This document shows, piece after piece, positions 6,512-18,035 of a stretch of 32,334 bases of DNA. The translations under genes were made by a program, and so were the position numbers. This DNA is from an uncultured Collinsella sp. Lineage in GTDB: Bacteria; Actinomycetota; Coriobacteriia; Coriobacteriales; Coriobacteriaceae. The stretch's first letter is position 1; every line of letters begins with the position of its first letter. The stretch covers positions 1 through 32,334 of the forward strand of contig CABVCF010000011.1 of the NCBI GenBank assembly GCA_902496775.1. The letters run 5' to 3'. Under the pieces are notes generated by a model that was not told the DNA's origin, searched no databases, and saw nothing but the letters and a program-made list of their open reading frames with translations.

Positions 6512-7798
6512 ATGCCGTCAACCGTTTTGGTCGGTGCCCAGTGGGGCGATGAGGGCAAGGGTAAGATCTGCGACCTGGTCGCCGGCGACTTCGATGCCGT
6601 CGTGCGCTATTCGGGCGGTAATAACGCCGGCCACACCATCGTCGTCAACGGCAAGAAGTACGGCCTGCACCAGGTGCCCTCCGGCATCATGTATTCCGAC
6701 CATATGTCGGTGATCGGTAACGGCTGCGTTGTCAACCCCAAGGTTGTCCTTGAGGAGATTGACATGTTCGAGGCCGACGGCATCACCACTAAGAACCTCA
6801 AGATCAGTGGCAACGCGCACATCATCATGCCGTACCACATCGATCTGGATGGTGCTTTTGAGCAGAAGCTCGGCAAGAAGAACATCGGTACCACCAAGCG
6901 CGGCATCGGTCCGTGCTACCAGGACAAGATGGCCCGCATCGGCCTGCGCATGCAGGACATGCTGGACGAGGCGCTGTTCCGCGACAAGCTGGAGACCGCT
7001 CTTGCCCGCGTGAATCCCGAGCTGGAGCTCATCTACCACCTGCCCACCTACACCGTGGACCAGATCTGCGACGAGTACCTGCCCATGGCCGAGCGCCTGC
7101 GTCCCCACATCACCGAGACGAGCCTGCTGCTCAACAACATGATCGACGAGGGCAAGGACCTGCTGTTCGAGGGCGCCCAGGCAACGCTGCTCGACATTGA
7201 CCACGGCACCTATCCGTACGTGACGTCTTCCAACTGCACCGCCGGCGGCGCCATTACCGGCTCTGGCGTCGGTATGAAGAATGTCGACCGCGTGCTGGGC
7301 GTCATGAAGGCCTATATCACCCGCGTCGGTTCGGGCCCCATGCCCACCGAGCTCTCCTATGAGTCCGAGGCCGGCCATACGCTGACCGAGGAGGGCTATG
7401 AGTACGGCGTGACCACCGGCCGTCGCCGTCGCTGCGGTTGGTTCGATGGTCCCATCGCCAACTACGCCTCGCGTGTCAACGGCCTCACCGATATCGCCAT
7501 GACCAAGCTCGACGTGCTTTCGGCCTTCGAAACCATCAAGGTGTGCGTTGCCTACGACGTCGACGGCGAGCGTTACACGAGCGTGCCCGAGCATCAGGTT
7601 CGTTTTGAGCACGCCAAGCCCATCTACGAGGAGCTCCCGGGCTGGAAGTGCGACATCACCGGTTGCCGCAGCTTTGAGGAGCTGCCGCAGGAGGCTCAGG
7701 ACTACGTGGCATTTATCGAGGATCTGGCACACACCCGCGTGACGTTCATTGGCGTCGGCGCCGGTCGCGAGCAGATCATCAACCGATTCTGGAAGTAA
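6512..7798 (+). CDS. purA: Adenylosuccinate synthetase
   Basis: A 428-residue enzyme that joins IMP and aspartate with GTP to give adenylosuccinate, the first step from IMP to AMP. The GTP-binding loop WGDEGKGK is at residues 11-18 and contains the catalytic Asp13. The second catalytic residue is the His in NNAGHTIV near residue 41. Other signatures are TTKRGIGPCYQDK, and a C-terminal VTTGRRRRCGWFD. Length is normal for the family. AAGGAG lies five bases before the ATG. It is followed by a large hairpin (7821-7862) and then purD, so the pair may be co-transcribed only in part. Confidence 0.97.
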   Translation: MPSTVLVGAQWGDEGKGKICDLVAGDFDAVVRYSGGNNAGHTIVVNGKKYGLHQVPSGIMYSDHMSVIGNGCVVNPKVVLEEIDMFEADGITTKNLKISGNAHIIMPYHIDLDGAFEQKLGKKNIGTTKRGIGPCYQDKMARIGLRMQDMLDEALFRDKLETALARVNPELELIYHLPTYTVDQICDEYLPMAERLRPHITETSLLLNNMIDEGKDLLFEGAQATLLDIDHGTYPYVTSSNCTAGGAITGSGVGMKNVDRVLGVMKAYITRVGSGPMPTELSYESEAGHTLTEEGYEYGVTTGRRRRCGWFDGPIANYASRVNGLTDIAMTKLDVLSAFETIKVCVAYDVDGERYTSVPEHQVRFEHAKPIYEELPGWKCDITGCRSFEELPQEAQDYVAFIEDLAHTRVTFIGVGAGREQIINRFWK

Positions 7799-7820
7799 TC
7801 GGCACTATTCGGTTATTGCG

Positions 7821-7862
7821 ATATACCCCTTTGCAGCCCGGACGGGCGGCCGAGGGGTATAT
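7821..7862 (+). terminator. Hairpin between purA and purD
   Basis: Arms ATATACCCC and GGGGTATAT (9 bp, perfect) enclose an inner GCCCG/CGGGC stem. Only a short T-run follows, so it would be a weak terminator or a processing/attenuation hairpin that lowers purD relative to purA. Confidence 0.5.
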
Positions 7863-7916
7863 TTGCTTGCAAAGGGCTCGCGCGGAGCGGGCCGTTCATC
7901 CATAGAGGAGGCACCC

Positions 7917-9221
7917 TTGAAGGCGGACACTCAAACCATCGACATCCTGTTGTTGGGCAGCGGCGGCCGCGAGCATGCTTTGGCAGCTAAGCTCGCTGCA
8001 TCACCGCGCGCCGGCAAGCTCTACATTGCGCCGGGTAACGGCGGCACCGCGAGCTGCGGCGAGAACGTGGTTCTCGACGATTGCGATCCTGCGGCCGTGG
8101 CGGCGTTTGCCCAGAGCCACGGATGCGGACTCGTGGTGATTGGCCCCGAGGCTCCGCTCGTGGCGGGCGTTGCCGATGCCGTGCGCGCGGCGGGCATTCC
8201 CTGCTTTGGCCCGGGTGCCGAGGGCGCTCAGATGGAGGGCTCCAAGCTATTCTCCAAGCAGCTCATGGAGCGTGCCGGCATTCCGACGGCCGCCTACGGC
8301 TCGTTTACTGACGAGGCTTCGGCTCTTGACTACGTGCGCGAGCAGGGCGCACCGCTGGTCGTGAAGGCTGACGGCCTGGCCGCAGGCAAGGGCGTCATCG
8401 TGGCGACCGAGCTCGAGCAGGCCGAGGAGGCCGTGCGCGAGTGCTTTGGCGGCACCTTCGGCGATGCCGGCAATACCGTGGTCATCGAGGAGATGCTGAC
8501 CGGCCCCGAGTGCTCGCTGCTGGCCTTTACCGACGGCAAGACCGTGCGCCCCATGGCCACCTCGCAGGACCACAAGCGTGCGCTCGAGGGCGACCTTGGC
8601 CCCAACACCGGCGGCATGGGCGTCTACAGCCCGGTGCCCATCGTGACCGACGAGGAGCACGCCACCATGGTGAAGGTCATGGAGCAGACCGTGGCCGAGC
8701 TCGCCGCCGAGGGCATCGACTACCGCGGCTGCCTGTACGGCGGCTTTATGCTTACCCCCGCCGGCCCCAAGGTGCTGGAGTTCAACGCCCGCTTCGGCGA
8801 TCCCGAGACGCAGGTCGTGCTGCCGCGCCTCAAGAACGACCTGGTCGAGGTTATGCTCGCCTGCGCCAACTGCGAGCTTGATCAGATTGAGCTCGACTGG
8901 CGTGACGAGTGGGCCGTGGCTGTTGTCCTGACGAGCGCGGGCTATCCCGGCAGCTACGAGAAGGGCAAAGTCATCACCGGCATCGCCGACGCCGAGGCCA
9001 TGGAGAACGTGACCGTGTATCATGCCGGCACTGCCGTGGTGGACGGTCAGCTCGTGACCAACGGCGGCCGAGTGCTTGCCGTGACCGCGCTGGGCGACAC
9101 GTTCGAGAACGCTCGCAACCTTGCCTACGAGGCCTGCGAGAAGATTGATTTTGAGGGCAAGACCCTGCGTCATGACATCGGCCTGCGCGCGCTGCGTGGC
9201 CGCGACGCCTGGGATGCCTAA
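7917..9221 (+). CDS. purD: Phosphoribosylamine-glycine ligase (GAR synthetase)
   Basis: A 434-residue ATP-grasp enzyme that couples phosphoribosylamine, glycine and ATP to GAR, the second step of purine synthesis. The N-domain begins ILLLGSGGREHALA. The ATP-grasp core includes PLVVKADGLAAGKGV, GPECSLLAF and NTGGMGVYSP, and the metal site EFNARFGDPETQ is present. The start is a TTG at 7917, five bases after GAGGAGG. In-frame starts further upstream would overlap the purA end and the hairpin. A possible rationale for the rare TTG is lowered translation, but that is inference. The Nudix gene follows after 21 bases. Confidence 0.95.
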   Translation: MKADTQTIDILLLGSGGREHALAAKLAASPRAGKLYIAPGNGGTASCGENVVLDDCDPAAVAAFAQSHGCGLVVIGPEAPLVAGVADAVRAAGIPCFGPGAEGAQMEGSKLFSKQLMERAGIPTAAYGSFTDEASALDYVREQGAPLVVKADGLAAGKGVIVATELEQAEEAVRECFGGTFGDAGNTVVIEEMLTGPECSLLAFTDGKTVRPMATSQDHKRALEGDLGPNTGGMGVYSPVPIVTDEEHATMVKVMEQTVAELAAEGIDYRGCLYGGFMLTPAGPKVLEFNARFGDPETQVVLPRLKNDLVEVMLACANCELDQIELDWRDEWAVAVVLTSAGYPGSYEKGKVITGIADAEAMENVTVYHAGTAVVDGQLVTNGGRVLAVTALGDTFENARNLAYEACEKIDFEGKTLRHDIGLRALRGRDAWDA

Positions 9222-9242
9222 AGTCCGAGAGGGATGAGACGG

Positions 9243-9938
9243 ATGGACGAGAAGAACGAAGAGCTCGTGGACGCGCAGATCGTCGAAGAGGACAGCCGCA
9301 TGTATGGGCACGCCGAAGGCGAGCCTGGTGGCGAGGTCGCTGACGAGCCGGCGCTGGTGCTGGGCGACGACGACCCGCACGATGCCGAGCTGCACGAGAA
9401 GATTCTTTCGGAGGAGTGCGCCTGGAAGGGCAAGATCCTCGACGTCCACCGTCTTGAGGTTGAACTGCCCAACGGTCGCCGTAGCGCCCGCGATATCGTT
9501 CGCCATCCGGGTGCGGCGGCCGTTGTGGCACTGACCGAGAGCGGCAAGATCGTACTGGTGCGTCAGTACCGCACCGCCATCGACCGCGTGACGGTCGAGG
9601 TTCCCGCCGGCAAGCTCGACCCAGGCGAGGACCCGCTCGATTGCGCCAAGCGCGAGCTGCATGAGGAGACGGGCTTTAGGGCCGGTCGCATTCGCTTTTT
9701 GACGTCGATTGTCACGTCCTGCGGCTTCTGCGACGAGATCATTCACATCTACCTGGCCACCAAGCTCGAGTTTGATGCGCCCAACCCCGATGATGACGAG
9801 TTCGTCAACGTGGATCTGGTGCCGCTGCACGAGCTGATCGACGCCGTGCTCGACGGTAAGATCGAAGATGCCAAGACCGTCGTGGGCGCCTTGGCCTGCG
9901 ATAGCATCGCGCACCGACTAGGCGGGGCCGAACTTTAA
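9243..9938 (+). CDS. Nudix hydrolase, ADP-ribose pyrophosphatase-like
   Basis: A 231-residue Nudix protein. The Nudix box runs from Gly123 to Phe145 and fits GX5EX7REUXEEXGU exactly, including RELHEETG with the metal-binding glutamates. The preceding VALTESGKIVLVRQYR and VEVPAGKLD segments are typical of the ADP-ribose pyrophosphatase (NudF-like) branch, which splits ADP-ribose to AMP and ribose 5-phosphate. The latter is a precursor of PRPP, which would fit its place after purD. The first ~55 residues are acidic and low in complexity, an extension not needed for the fold. Start 9243 was chosen because GAGAGGG lies nine bases upstream; 9234 would be too close. Confidence 0.88.
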   Translation: MDEKNEELVDAQIVEEDSRMYGHAEGEPGGEVADEPALVLGDDDPHDAELHEKILSEECAWKGKILDVHRLEVELPNGRRSARDIVRHPGAAAVVALTESGKIVLVRQYRTAIDRVTVEVPAGKLDPGEDPLDCAKRELHEETGFRAGRIRFLTSIVTSCGFCDEIIHIYLATKLEFDAPNPDDDEFVNVDLVPLHELIDAVLDGKIEDAKTVVGALACDSIAHRLGGAEL

Positions 9939-9977
9939 CGAGCGGGAATGATCCCGCAGGTTTGTGTAAGTCAGCGA

Positions 9978-10075
9978 AAGTGCTCCATTTGAGACAAGGT
10001 GGCCTAAAAGAGGAGGGAAGCGTATGGATATACGCGACCGACGATTGAAGGCCAGATTGTCCAAATGGAGCACTT
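9978..10075 (+). repeat. 98-nt compound inverted repeat before ABC exporter
   Basis: Outer arms 9978-9997 and 10057-10075 are complementary over about 19 bases with one unpaired base. Inside them TGGCCT pairs with AGGCCA, and GCGTAT pairs with ATACGC (10020-10035) around a GGAT loop. The RNA would fold into one long three-step hairpin. It overlaps the left part of the 72-bp repeat at 10044 and a strong AGGAGG at 10011, so folding could hide that site. Confidence 0.75.
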
Positions 10076-10115
10076 GCAGCGTCGAGACGAAACGCGGTTT
10101 GGTAAAACCGCGTAA
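10044..10115 (+). repeat. 72-bp dispersed repeat, copy A
   Basis: It aligns without gaps to the complement of 28227-28298; about 55 of 72 positions agree by eye. Conserved blocks are ATTGAA, CAGATTG, TTGCAGCGTCGAG and a 24-base block holding the hairpin ACGCGGTTT/AAACCGCGT. A 14-base stretch between CAGATTG and TTGCAG is unrelated in the two copies, yet here it is complementary to bases upstream (the outer arm of the hairpin at 9978). The copy ends directly before the likely ribosome binding site of the ABC exporter. Confidence 0.8.
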
Positions 10116-10122
10116 GGTGATT

Positions 10123-11892
10123 ATGCTGAAGAGGTTTCTTTCTTACTACAAGCCCCAGATGGGGCTTTTTGTTGCCGATACTGTTTGCGCCCTGGTGCTT
10201 GCCGCCATTGACCTGGCGTTTCCTATCATTCTGCGCAATCTGACCGGCGGGCTCTTTACCCAGGGTCAGGCTGCTATTATGCAGGCGCTCGGTATGATCG
10301 CGGTCGGCCTGGTACTGATGTATGCCATCCGTTGCGCCTGCCGCTACTTTGTGAGCTATTGGGGCCACGTGATGGGCGCGCGCATGGAGTCCAAGATGCG
10401 CGAGGACCTGTTCGATCAGTACGAGCGCTTTAGCTTTGCGTACTTCGATCGCAACAGCTCGGGTGACATGATGAGCCGCGTGGTCAACGACCTATTTGAT
10501 ATCTGTGAGGCAGCGCATCACGTACCCGAGTGGATCATCATCTGCGGTATCGAGATTATTGGCTCGTTTGTGATCCTCTTTACCATCGCCCCGGTGCTGG
10601 CGCTTGCCATGGCCGTGGTGACGGCAGTGTTTGCGGTCATCATGTTTTGGCAGAACTTGCGCATGCGCGAGGTCTTTAGCGACAATCGCAAAAAAATCAG
10701 CGGTATCAATGCGCAGCTGCAGGATTCGCTGGCGGGCATGCGCGTGGTCAAGAGCTTTGCCAATGAGGAGACCGAGCGCTCTAAGTTTCGCGCCTCTAAC
10801 GACCGCTATCTTTCGTCCAAGGAGAATATGTATCACGCCATGGGCGTCTACACAGCGACGTATGGCCTGCTCTCGGGCGTGTTGTACGTGATCGTGGTGC
10901 TGCTGGGTGGTTGGCTCGTTGCCCAGGGTCAGCTGCAGGCGGTCGATATGGCGACCTTTGCACTCTATATTTCGCTGTTCTGCACCCCGCTCGAGACGCT
11001 TGTGAACTCGGCTGAGACGTATCAGAAGGCCATCGCCGGCTTTAAGCGCATGGACGAGGTACTTTCGACCGCGCCGGATATTCAGGATAAGCCGGGTGCC
11101 ACGGACCTGCAGGTGACGGCTGGCGCGGTTGAATATCGCGACGTGTGCTTTAGCTATGAGGATGTTGAGCTGGGCGGCGGCGAAGAGGCTCGTCCCGTGA
11201 TCGACCATATGAATCTGTCCATCAAGCCCGGACAGACCATTGCCCTGGTTGGCCCCTCGGGCGGTGGCAAGTCCACAACGTGTTCGCTGCTGCCGCGCTT
11301 TTATGACGTGGCTGCTGGATCCGTCAGCATTGACGGCCAAGACGTGCGTGACGTGACGCAACAGAGTCTGCGCCGCGCCATTGGCCTGGTGCAGCAGGAT
11401 GTCTATCTGTTTGACGGTACGATTGGCGAGAATATCGCCTACGGCAAGCCAGGCGCCACGGCAGAAGAGGTCGCCGAGGCCGCCCGCCGCGCCAATATCG
11501 ATGCCTTTATCGAGTCGCTGCCGCAGGGCTATGACACGGTCGTGGGCGAGCGCGGCAGCCGTCTTTCGGGCGGCCAGAAGCAGCGTGTAGCCATTGCGCG
11601 CGTGTTTCTCAAGAACCCCAAGATCTTGATCCTGGACGAGGCGACGAGCGCCTTGGATAACGAGAGCGAGGAGGCGGTGCAGGAGTCGCTCGAGCGTCTG
11701 GCGCGCGGTCGCACCACGATCATCATCGCCCACCGTCTCTCGACCATTAAACATGCCGACGAGATTGCGACCGTCGAGCATGGTCGCGTTGTGGAACGTG
11801 GTACGCACGAGCAGCTTCTCGCCCGTGGCGGCACCTATGCCCGTTACTATCGAATGCAGTTCGAAGGTGCGCGTGCGCACGAGCTCGACTGA
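10123..11892 (+). CDS. ABC transporter, fused exporter permease-ATPase
   Basis: A 589-residue half-transporter of the exporter type. Residues 1 to about 310 carry six membrane spans beginning MLKRFLSYYKPQ. The ATPase has Walker A VGPSGGGKSTT (about 376-386), Q-loop LVQQDVYLFDG, signature LSGGQKQRVAIARV (about 480), Walker B ILILDEATSALD and the switch His in IIIAHRLST. It should act as a dimer exporting lipids, drugs or peptides; the substrate is unknown. ATG 10123 fits the family N-terminus and has AAGGTGAT upstream. An in-frame ATG at 10024 has a stronger AGGAGG site but would add 33 residues translated from the 72-bp repeat. The next gene starts 19 bases later. Confidence 0.92.
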   Translation: MLKRFLSYYKPQMGLFVADTVCALVLAAIDLAFPIILRNLTGGLFTQGQAAIMQALGMIAVGLVLMYAIRCACRYFVSYWGHVMGARMESKMREDLFDQYERFSFAYFDRNSSGDMMSRVVNDLFDICEAAHHVPEWIIICGIEIIGSFVILFTIAPVLALAMAVVTAVFAVIMFWQNLRMREVFSDNRKKISGINAQLQDSLAGMRVVKSFANEETERSKFRASNDRYLSSKENMYHAMGVYTATYGLLSGVLYVIVVLLGGWLVAQGQLQAVDMATFALYISLFCTPLETLVNSAETYQKAIAGFKRMDEVLSTAPDIQDKPGATDLQVTAGAVEYRDVCFSYEDVELGGGEEARPVIDHMNLSIKPGQTIALVGPSGGGKSTTCSLLPRFYDVAAGSVSIDGQDVRDVTQQSLRRAIGLVQQDVYLFDGTIGENIAYGKPGATAEEVAEAARRANIDAFIESLPQGYDTVVGERGSRLSGGQKQRVAIARVFLKNPKILILDEATSALDNESEEAVQESLERLARGRTTIIIAHRLSTIKHADEIATVEHGRVVERGTHEQLLARGGTYARYYRMQFEGARAHELD

Positions 11893-11911
11893 TTGATATG
11901 ACAGGAAGTAT

Positions 11912-12871
11912 ATGGCTGAGAAGAACCCTTTGACTCCGGAAGAAGTGACGGAGTTATTCTCCGAGATCGACGCATCCGGCGTTTTGGATCCGACGCTTGC
12001 CAAAAAGCGCACCGAGCGCATGCGCGAAAAAGAGGCTGCGGCCAAGCGCGGCGACAAGGCGGCGCTGGCGCAGCTTCGCAGCGAAGATCGCGCAAGCCAG
12101 ACAAAGCAGATTGACCCACTGTCCGAGGACGATCCTTCGGGCTCGCAGGTGAGCCATACCATTACGAAGACCGCTATGGCCGTAGTTATCGGCATTCTGG
12201 TGTTGATCGTGGGCATGCAGATTGGCTACGGCGTGATGCGCCGTCTGAATACCGCCAATCTGTCCGAGAGCGTTTCGGTGGATACGGTTTCCACGGCACT
12301 GAAGGGCGGCCTTGAGTGGGGTAACGGCTTTACGCAGTTCCCGCTCGACTTTAGTGTCGACGAGGCGGACGAGCGCACGGGTACGGTAGAGGTGACGGTG
12401 TTGGACACGTCGTCTGCCAACGAGCTTGAGCTGCTGTCCAACGGGCAGATTCAGGCCGCGGCGCTTGCGACCAACGCGTTGCTCAACGATAAGATCGACC
12501 GCGTGGTGTATAACGTGCACGCCTATATCGACGAGGACAGCAAGATCCAGCACGACTCTTTCTTTGGCATGTTTCCCGCACAGGGCCATCAGAGCGCCAT
12601 TCTGACGTTCGTGTGGACCAAGAGCTCGTCAAATGCCACGAGTATCGACTGGAAGATGCGTATCGTGAGCATGGACGACACGATTGCCGAGCGCATCCAA
12701 AAGCAGGTGAACTCGGTGTCGTCACTGATTGAGGACCCGGCGGTAAGCCAGACCAAGATTACGGAAGAAAAGGCCGAGCGCGACTTGGAACATCGCCTGC
12801 ACGGTCGCGAGATCTTCCGCGGTGGCAAGCCCGACCGCACGCCGTCCGATCTGCTTGAGCAGGATAAATAA
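11912..12871 (+). CDS. Single-span membrane protein, function unknown
   Basis: A 319-residue protein I do not recognise. Residues 1-85 are charged and cytoplasmic in character, with a Lys/Arg/Glu-rich helical stretch (KKRTERMREKEAAAKRGDK). One membrane span follows (about 90-112, AMAVVIGILVLIVGMQIGYG). The remaining ~200 residues form an extracytoplasmic domain with alternating strands and helices, ending in a charged tail. AGGAAG precedes the ATG. It lies 19 bases after the ABC exporter and before a strong terminator, so the two are probably one transcription unit and may work together. No catalytic motif is visible. Confidence 0.75.
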   Translation: MAEKNPLTPEEVTELFSEIDASGVLDPTLAKKRTERMREKEAAAKRGDKAALAQLRSEDRASQTKQIDPLSEDDPSGSQVSHTITKTAMAVVIGILVLIVGMQIGYGVMRRLNTANLSESVSVDTVSTALKGGLEWGNGFTQFPLDFSVDEADERTGTVEVTVLDTSSANELELLSNGQIQAAALATNALLNDKIDRVVYNVHAYIDEDSKIQHDSFFGMFPAQGHQSAILTFVWTKSSSNATSIDWKMRIVSMDDTIAERIQKQVNSVSSLIEDPAVSQTKITEEKAERDLEHRLHGREIFRGGKPDRTPSDLLEQDK

Positions 12872-12877
12872 GACGCC

Positions 12878-12918
12878 ATCATCCCGCGTGAGTTACAAGC
12901 CCACGCGGGATGATTTTT
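12878..12918 (+). terminator. Terminator after the single-span membrane gene
   Basis: A perfect 13-bp stem (ATCATCCCGCGTG with its complement) and an 11-nt loop are followed by TTTTT. The 3' strand ATGATTTTT doubles as the left arm of the first G-core unit at 12910. Confidence 0.92.
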
Positions 12919-13130
12919 CTGGGACGGGGAATAAAAAATCATCCTGAGAACGGAGCCTTGTCGCTGAGTAGTCAATTTGGGACGGGGCTATTTTAGCTAC
13001 CCACGCTGTCGATTAACCTAACCGGCGTGCCAACAGCCGGGGTAGCTAAAATAGCCCCGTCCCAAATTGACTACTCACCAACTGCTTACATGACAGAATG
13101 ATTTTTTAATCCCCGTCTCAGAAAAATCAT
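12910..13130. repeat. Nested set of four G-core stem-loop units
   Basis: Four units are arranged symmetrically: 12910-12942 (+), 12966-13002 (+), 13040-13076 (-) and 13098-13130 (-). The inner two form a perfect 38-bp inverted repeat (12965-13002 with 13040-13077, 37-nt spacer). The outer two are complementary over 33 bases with two mismatches. Each outer unit is also a hairpin by itself: arms ATGATTTTT/AAAAATCAT around a core with GGGACGGGG. No gene is seen in this 396-base gap, and the PyrR-like site and carA lie just downstream. Such nested palindromes are hard to keep stable and are likely recent or actively maintained. Confidence 0.9.
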
Positions 13131-13191
13131 TATGCATGGAAAGTCATAATTATCATTTCGTAAACATTTCGATGAAATTAACGCCATGGCG

Positions 13192-13217
13192 CATACTTGC
13201 GGTTAAAATACCGCAAG
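13192..13217 (+). promoter_or_regulatory. Possible carA -10 box and leader hairpin
   Basis: CATACT at 13192-13197 resembles a -10 box, with only a poor -35 match (TCGATG) 17 bases upstream. It overlaps a perfect 8-bp hairpin CTTGCGGT/ACCGCAAG (13196-13217). The exact carA start of transcription is therefore uncertain. Confidence 0.35.
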
Positions 13218-13238
13218 GCCTAACTACCAACCTTTAAG

Positions 13239-13256
13239 CCGGTCCGGAGAGACCGG
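13239..13256 (+). promoter_or_regulatory. PyrR-binding-like hairpin on the carA RBS
   Basis: A 6-bp stem CCGGTC/GACCGG carries the loop CGGAGA. Read as RNA, the top strand GGUCCGGAGAGACC matches the known PyrR-binding consensus ARUCCNGNGAGGYU at its central UCCNGNGAG. PyrR binds this motif when UMP or UTP is high. The hairpin ends only two or three bases before the AAGGAG of carA and no terminator follows. Control would therefore be on translation, as described for PyrR in mycobacteria, rather than by attenuation. Confidence 0.7.
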
Positions 13257-13267
13257 GAAGGAGAATT

Positions 13268-14707
13268 ATGGCGAATAACCATACTGCGGGCACTGCTGCC
13301 CGCACCTTCGCGCCCAGCGAGCTTTGCCAGCGCATGCTGGCCAAAACCAGCAAGGGCACCTGCGGTCCCTGCATCCTGTACCTTGAGGATGGGACCATTT
13401 TTTATGGCCGTGCATGCGGTGCCGAGGGCACTGCGACCGGCGAGGTCTGCTTCAACACCTCGCTTGAGGGCTACTTTGAGGTCATGACCGACCCGAGCTA
13501 TGCCGGCCAAATCGTAACCATGACCTATCCGCAGATCGGTAACTACGGCATCGACGAGACCGACGTCCAGTCGGCCTTCCCCGGTGATGCTACCCGTCCC
13601 GCGAGCGCTCCGGCTATGCGCGGCATGATCGTCCGCGACATGTGCGCCACGCCTTCCAACTGGCGCTCGGCCGTCAGCGTGCCGGAATACCTGCGTGCCC
13701 ACGGCATCGTCGCTATCGAGGGCATCGACACCCGAGCCCTGGTGCGCCACCTGCGCGACAACGGCTCCAAGATGGGTATTATCTCGACGGAAATCTTTGA
13801 CGTCGCCGAGCTTGCCGATCGTCTGGCCGCAGCGCCGACGCTGGTTGGCGAGAATCTGGTCAAGACCGTGAGCTGCCCTGAGCCCCACGCTTTTGCCGCG
13901 TGCGACCTGCCTGCTACGCATGGCTTTGCGCTTGCCCCTGCCGCTCCTGCCCGCCACAAAGTGGTCGCCTACGACTGCGGCGTCAAGCGCGGCATTCTGG
14001 AGGGCCTCGTCCGCGCCGGCTGCGACCTTACTGTCGTGCCGTGGGATACGCCCGCGAGTGAGGTGCTCGACATGAATCCCGACGGCGTCTTTTTATCCAA
14101 CGGCCCCGGCGACCCCGATGCCGTGGTGGAGACCTACGAGCAGGTGCAGCAGCTGATCGGCAAGGTGCCGGTCTTTGGCATTTGCCTTGGTCACCAGATG
14201 ATCAGCTTGGCGTGCGGCGCCCAAATGGAAAAACTTAAATTCGGTCACCGTGGCGGTAACCAGCCGGTTATGAACCTGGTGAGCCGTCGCGTGGAGATCA
14301 CCGCGCAAAACCACGGCTTTGGCCTGCTGTTCCCCAGTCTGGGCAAACTGATCCCGGAGCTTTCCGGCGGCGAGACCGAGCATGCGGCCGATGGCGACCT
14401 GCGCGCCTGGGTACGTCGCGGCATCGCGCCAGTCGTGATGAACGAGCGCTTCGGCCGCATTCGCCTGACGCACGTGAACCTCAACGACGGCACCGCCGAG
14501 GGCATCCAGCTGCTCGACGCCCCGTGTTTCTCGGTCCAGTACCACCCCGAGGCCTCGCCCGGCCCCACCGATGCCCACTATCTCTTTACCGCCTTTACGC
14601 GACTCATGGACGGCGAGGAGAACTACCTGGACATCGACACCGCGAAGGACCGCCTTGCCGGCTGGAATTTCGCCGAGACCGCCGCGACCGAGACCGAGGA
14701 GAACTAA
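13268..14707 (+). CDS. carA: Carbamoyl-phosphate synthase small chain
   Basis: A 479-residue glutaminase subunit that releases ammonia from glutamine and channels it to CarB for carbamoyl phosphate, used in pyrimidine and arginine synthesis. The N-terminal domain starts at about residue 34 (CILYLEDGTIFYG). The class I amidotransferase domain has the nucleophile Cys306 in GICLGHQ and the His426/Glu428 pair in HPEASPGP. The protein is longer than the usual ~380: there is a 33-residue N-terminal extension, a stretch around 215-235 rich in Ala and Pro, and an acidic C-terminal tail. The ATG follows AAGGAG by four bases. carB starts one base after its stop codon. Confidence 0.95.
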   Translation: MANNHTAGTAARTFAPSELCQRMLAKTSKGTCGPCILYLEDGTIFYGRACGAEGTATGEVCFNTSLEGYFEVMTDPSYAGQIVTMTYPQIGNYGIDETDVQSAFPGDATRPASAPAMRGMIVRDMCATPSNWRSAVSVPEYLRAHGIVAIEGIDTRALVRHLRDNGSKMGIISTEIFDVAELADRLAAAPTLVGENLVKTVSCPEPHAFAACDLPATHGFALAPAAPARHKVVAYDCGVKRGILEGLVRAGCDLTVVPWDTPASEVLDMNPDGVFLSNGPGDPDAVVETYEQVQQLIGKVPVFGICLGHQMISLACGAQMEKLKFGHRGGNQPVMNLVSRRVEITAQNHGFGLLFPSLGKLIPELSGGETEHAADGDLRAWVRRGIAPVVMNERFGRIRLTHVNLNDGTAEGIQLLDAPCFSVQYHPEASPGPTDAHYLFTAFTRLMDGEENYLDIDTAKDRLAGWNFAETAATETEEN

Positions 14708-14708
14708 C

Positions 14709-18023
<3,315 letters not shown>

Positions 18024-18035
18024 TGTGACCTGGTC

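Noticed and set aside
12965..13077. Possible CRISPR repeat or terminator
   Set aside because: There are only two arms in inverted, not direct, orientation with one spacer and no array; the structure has no T-run.
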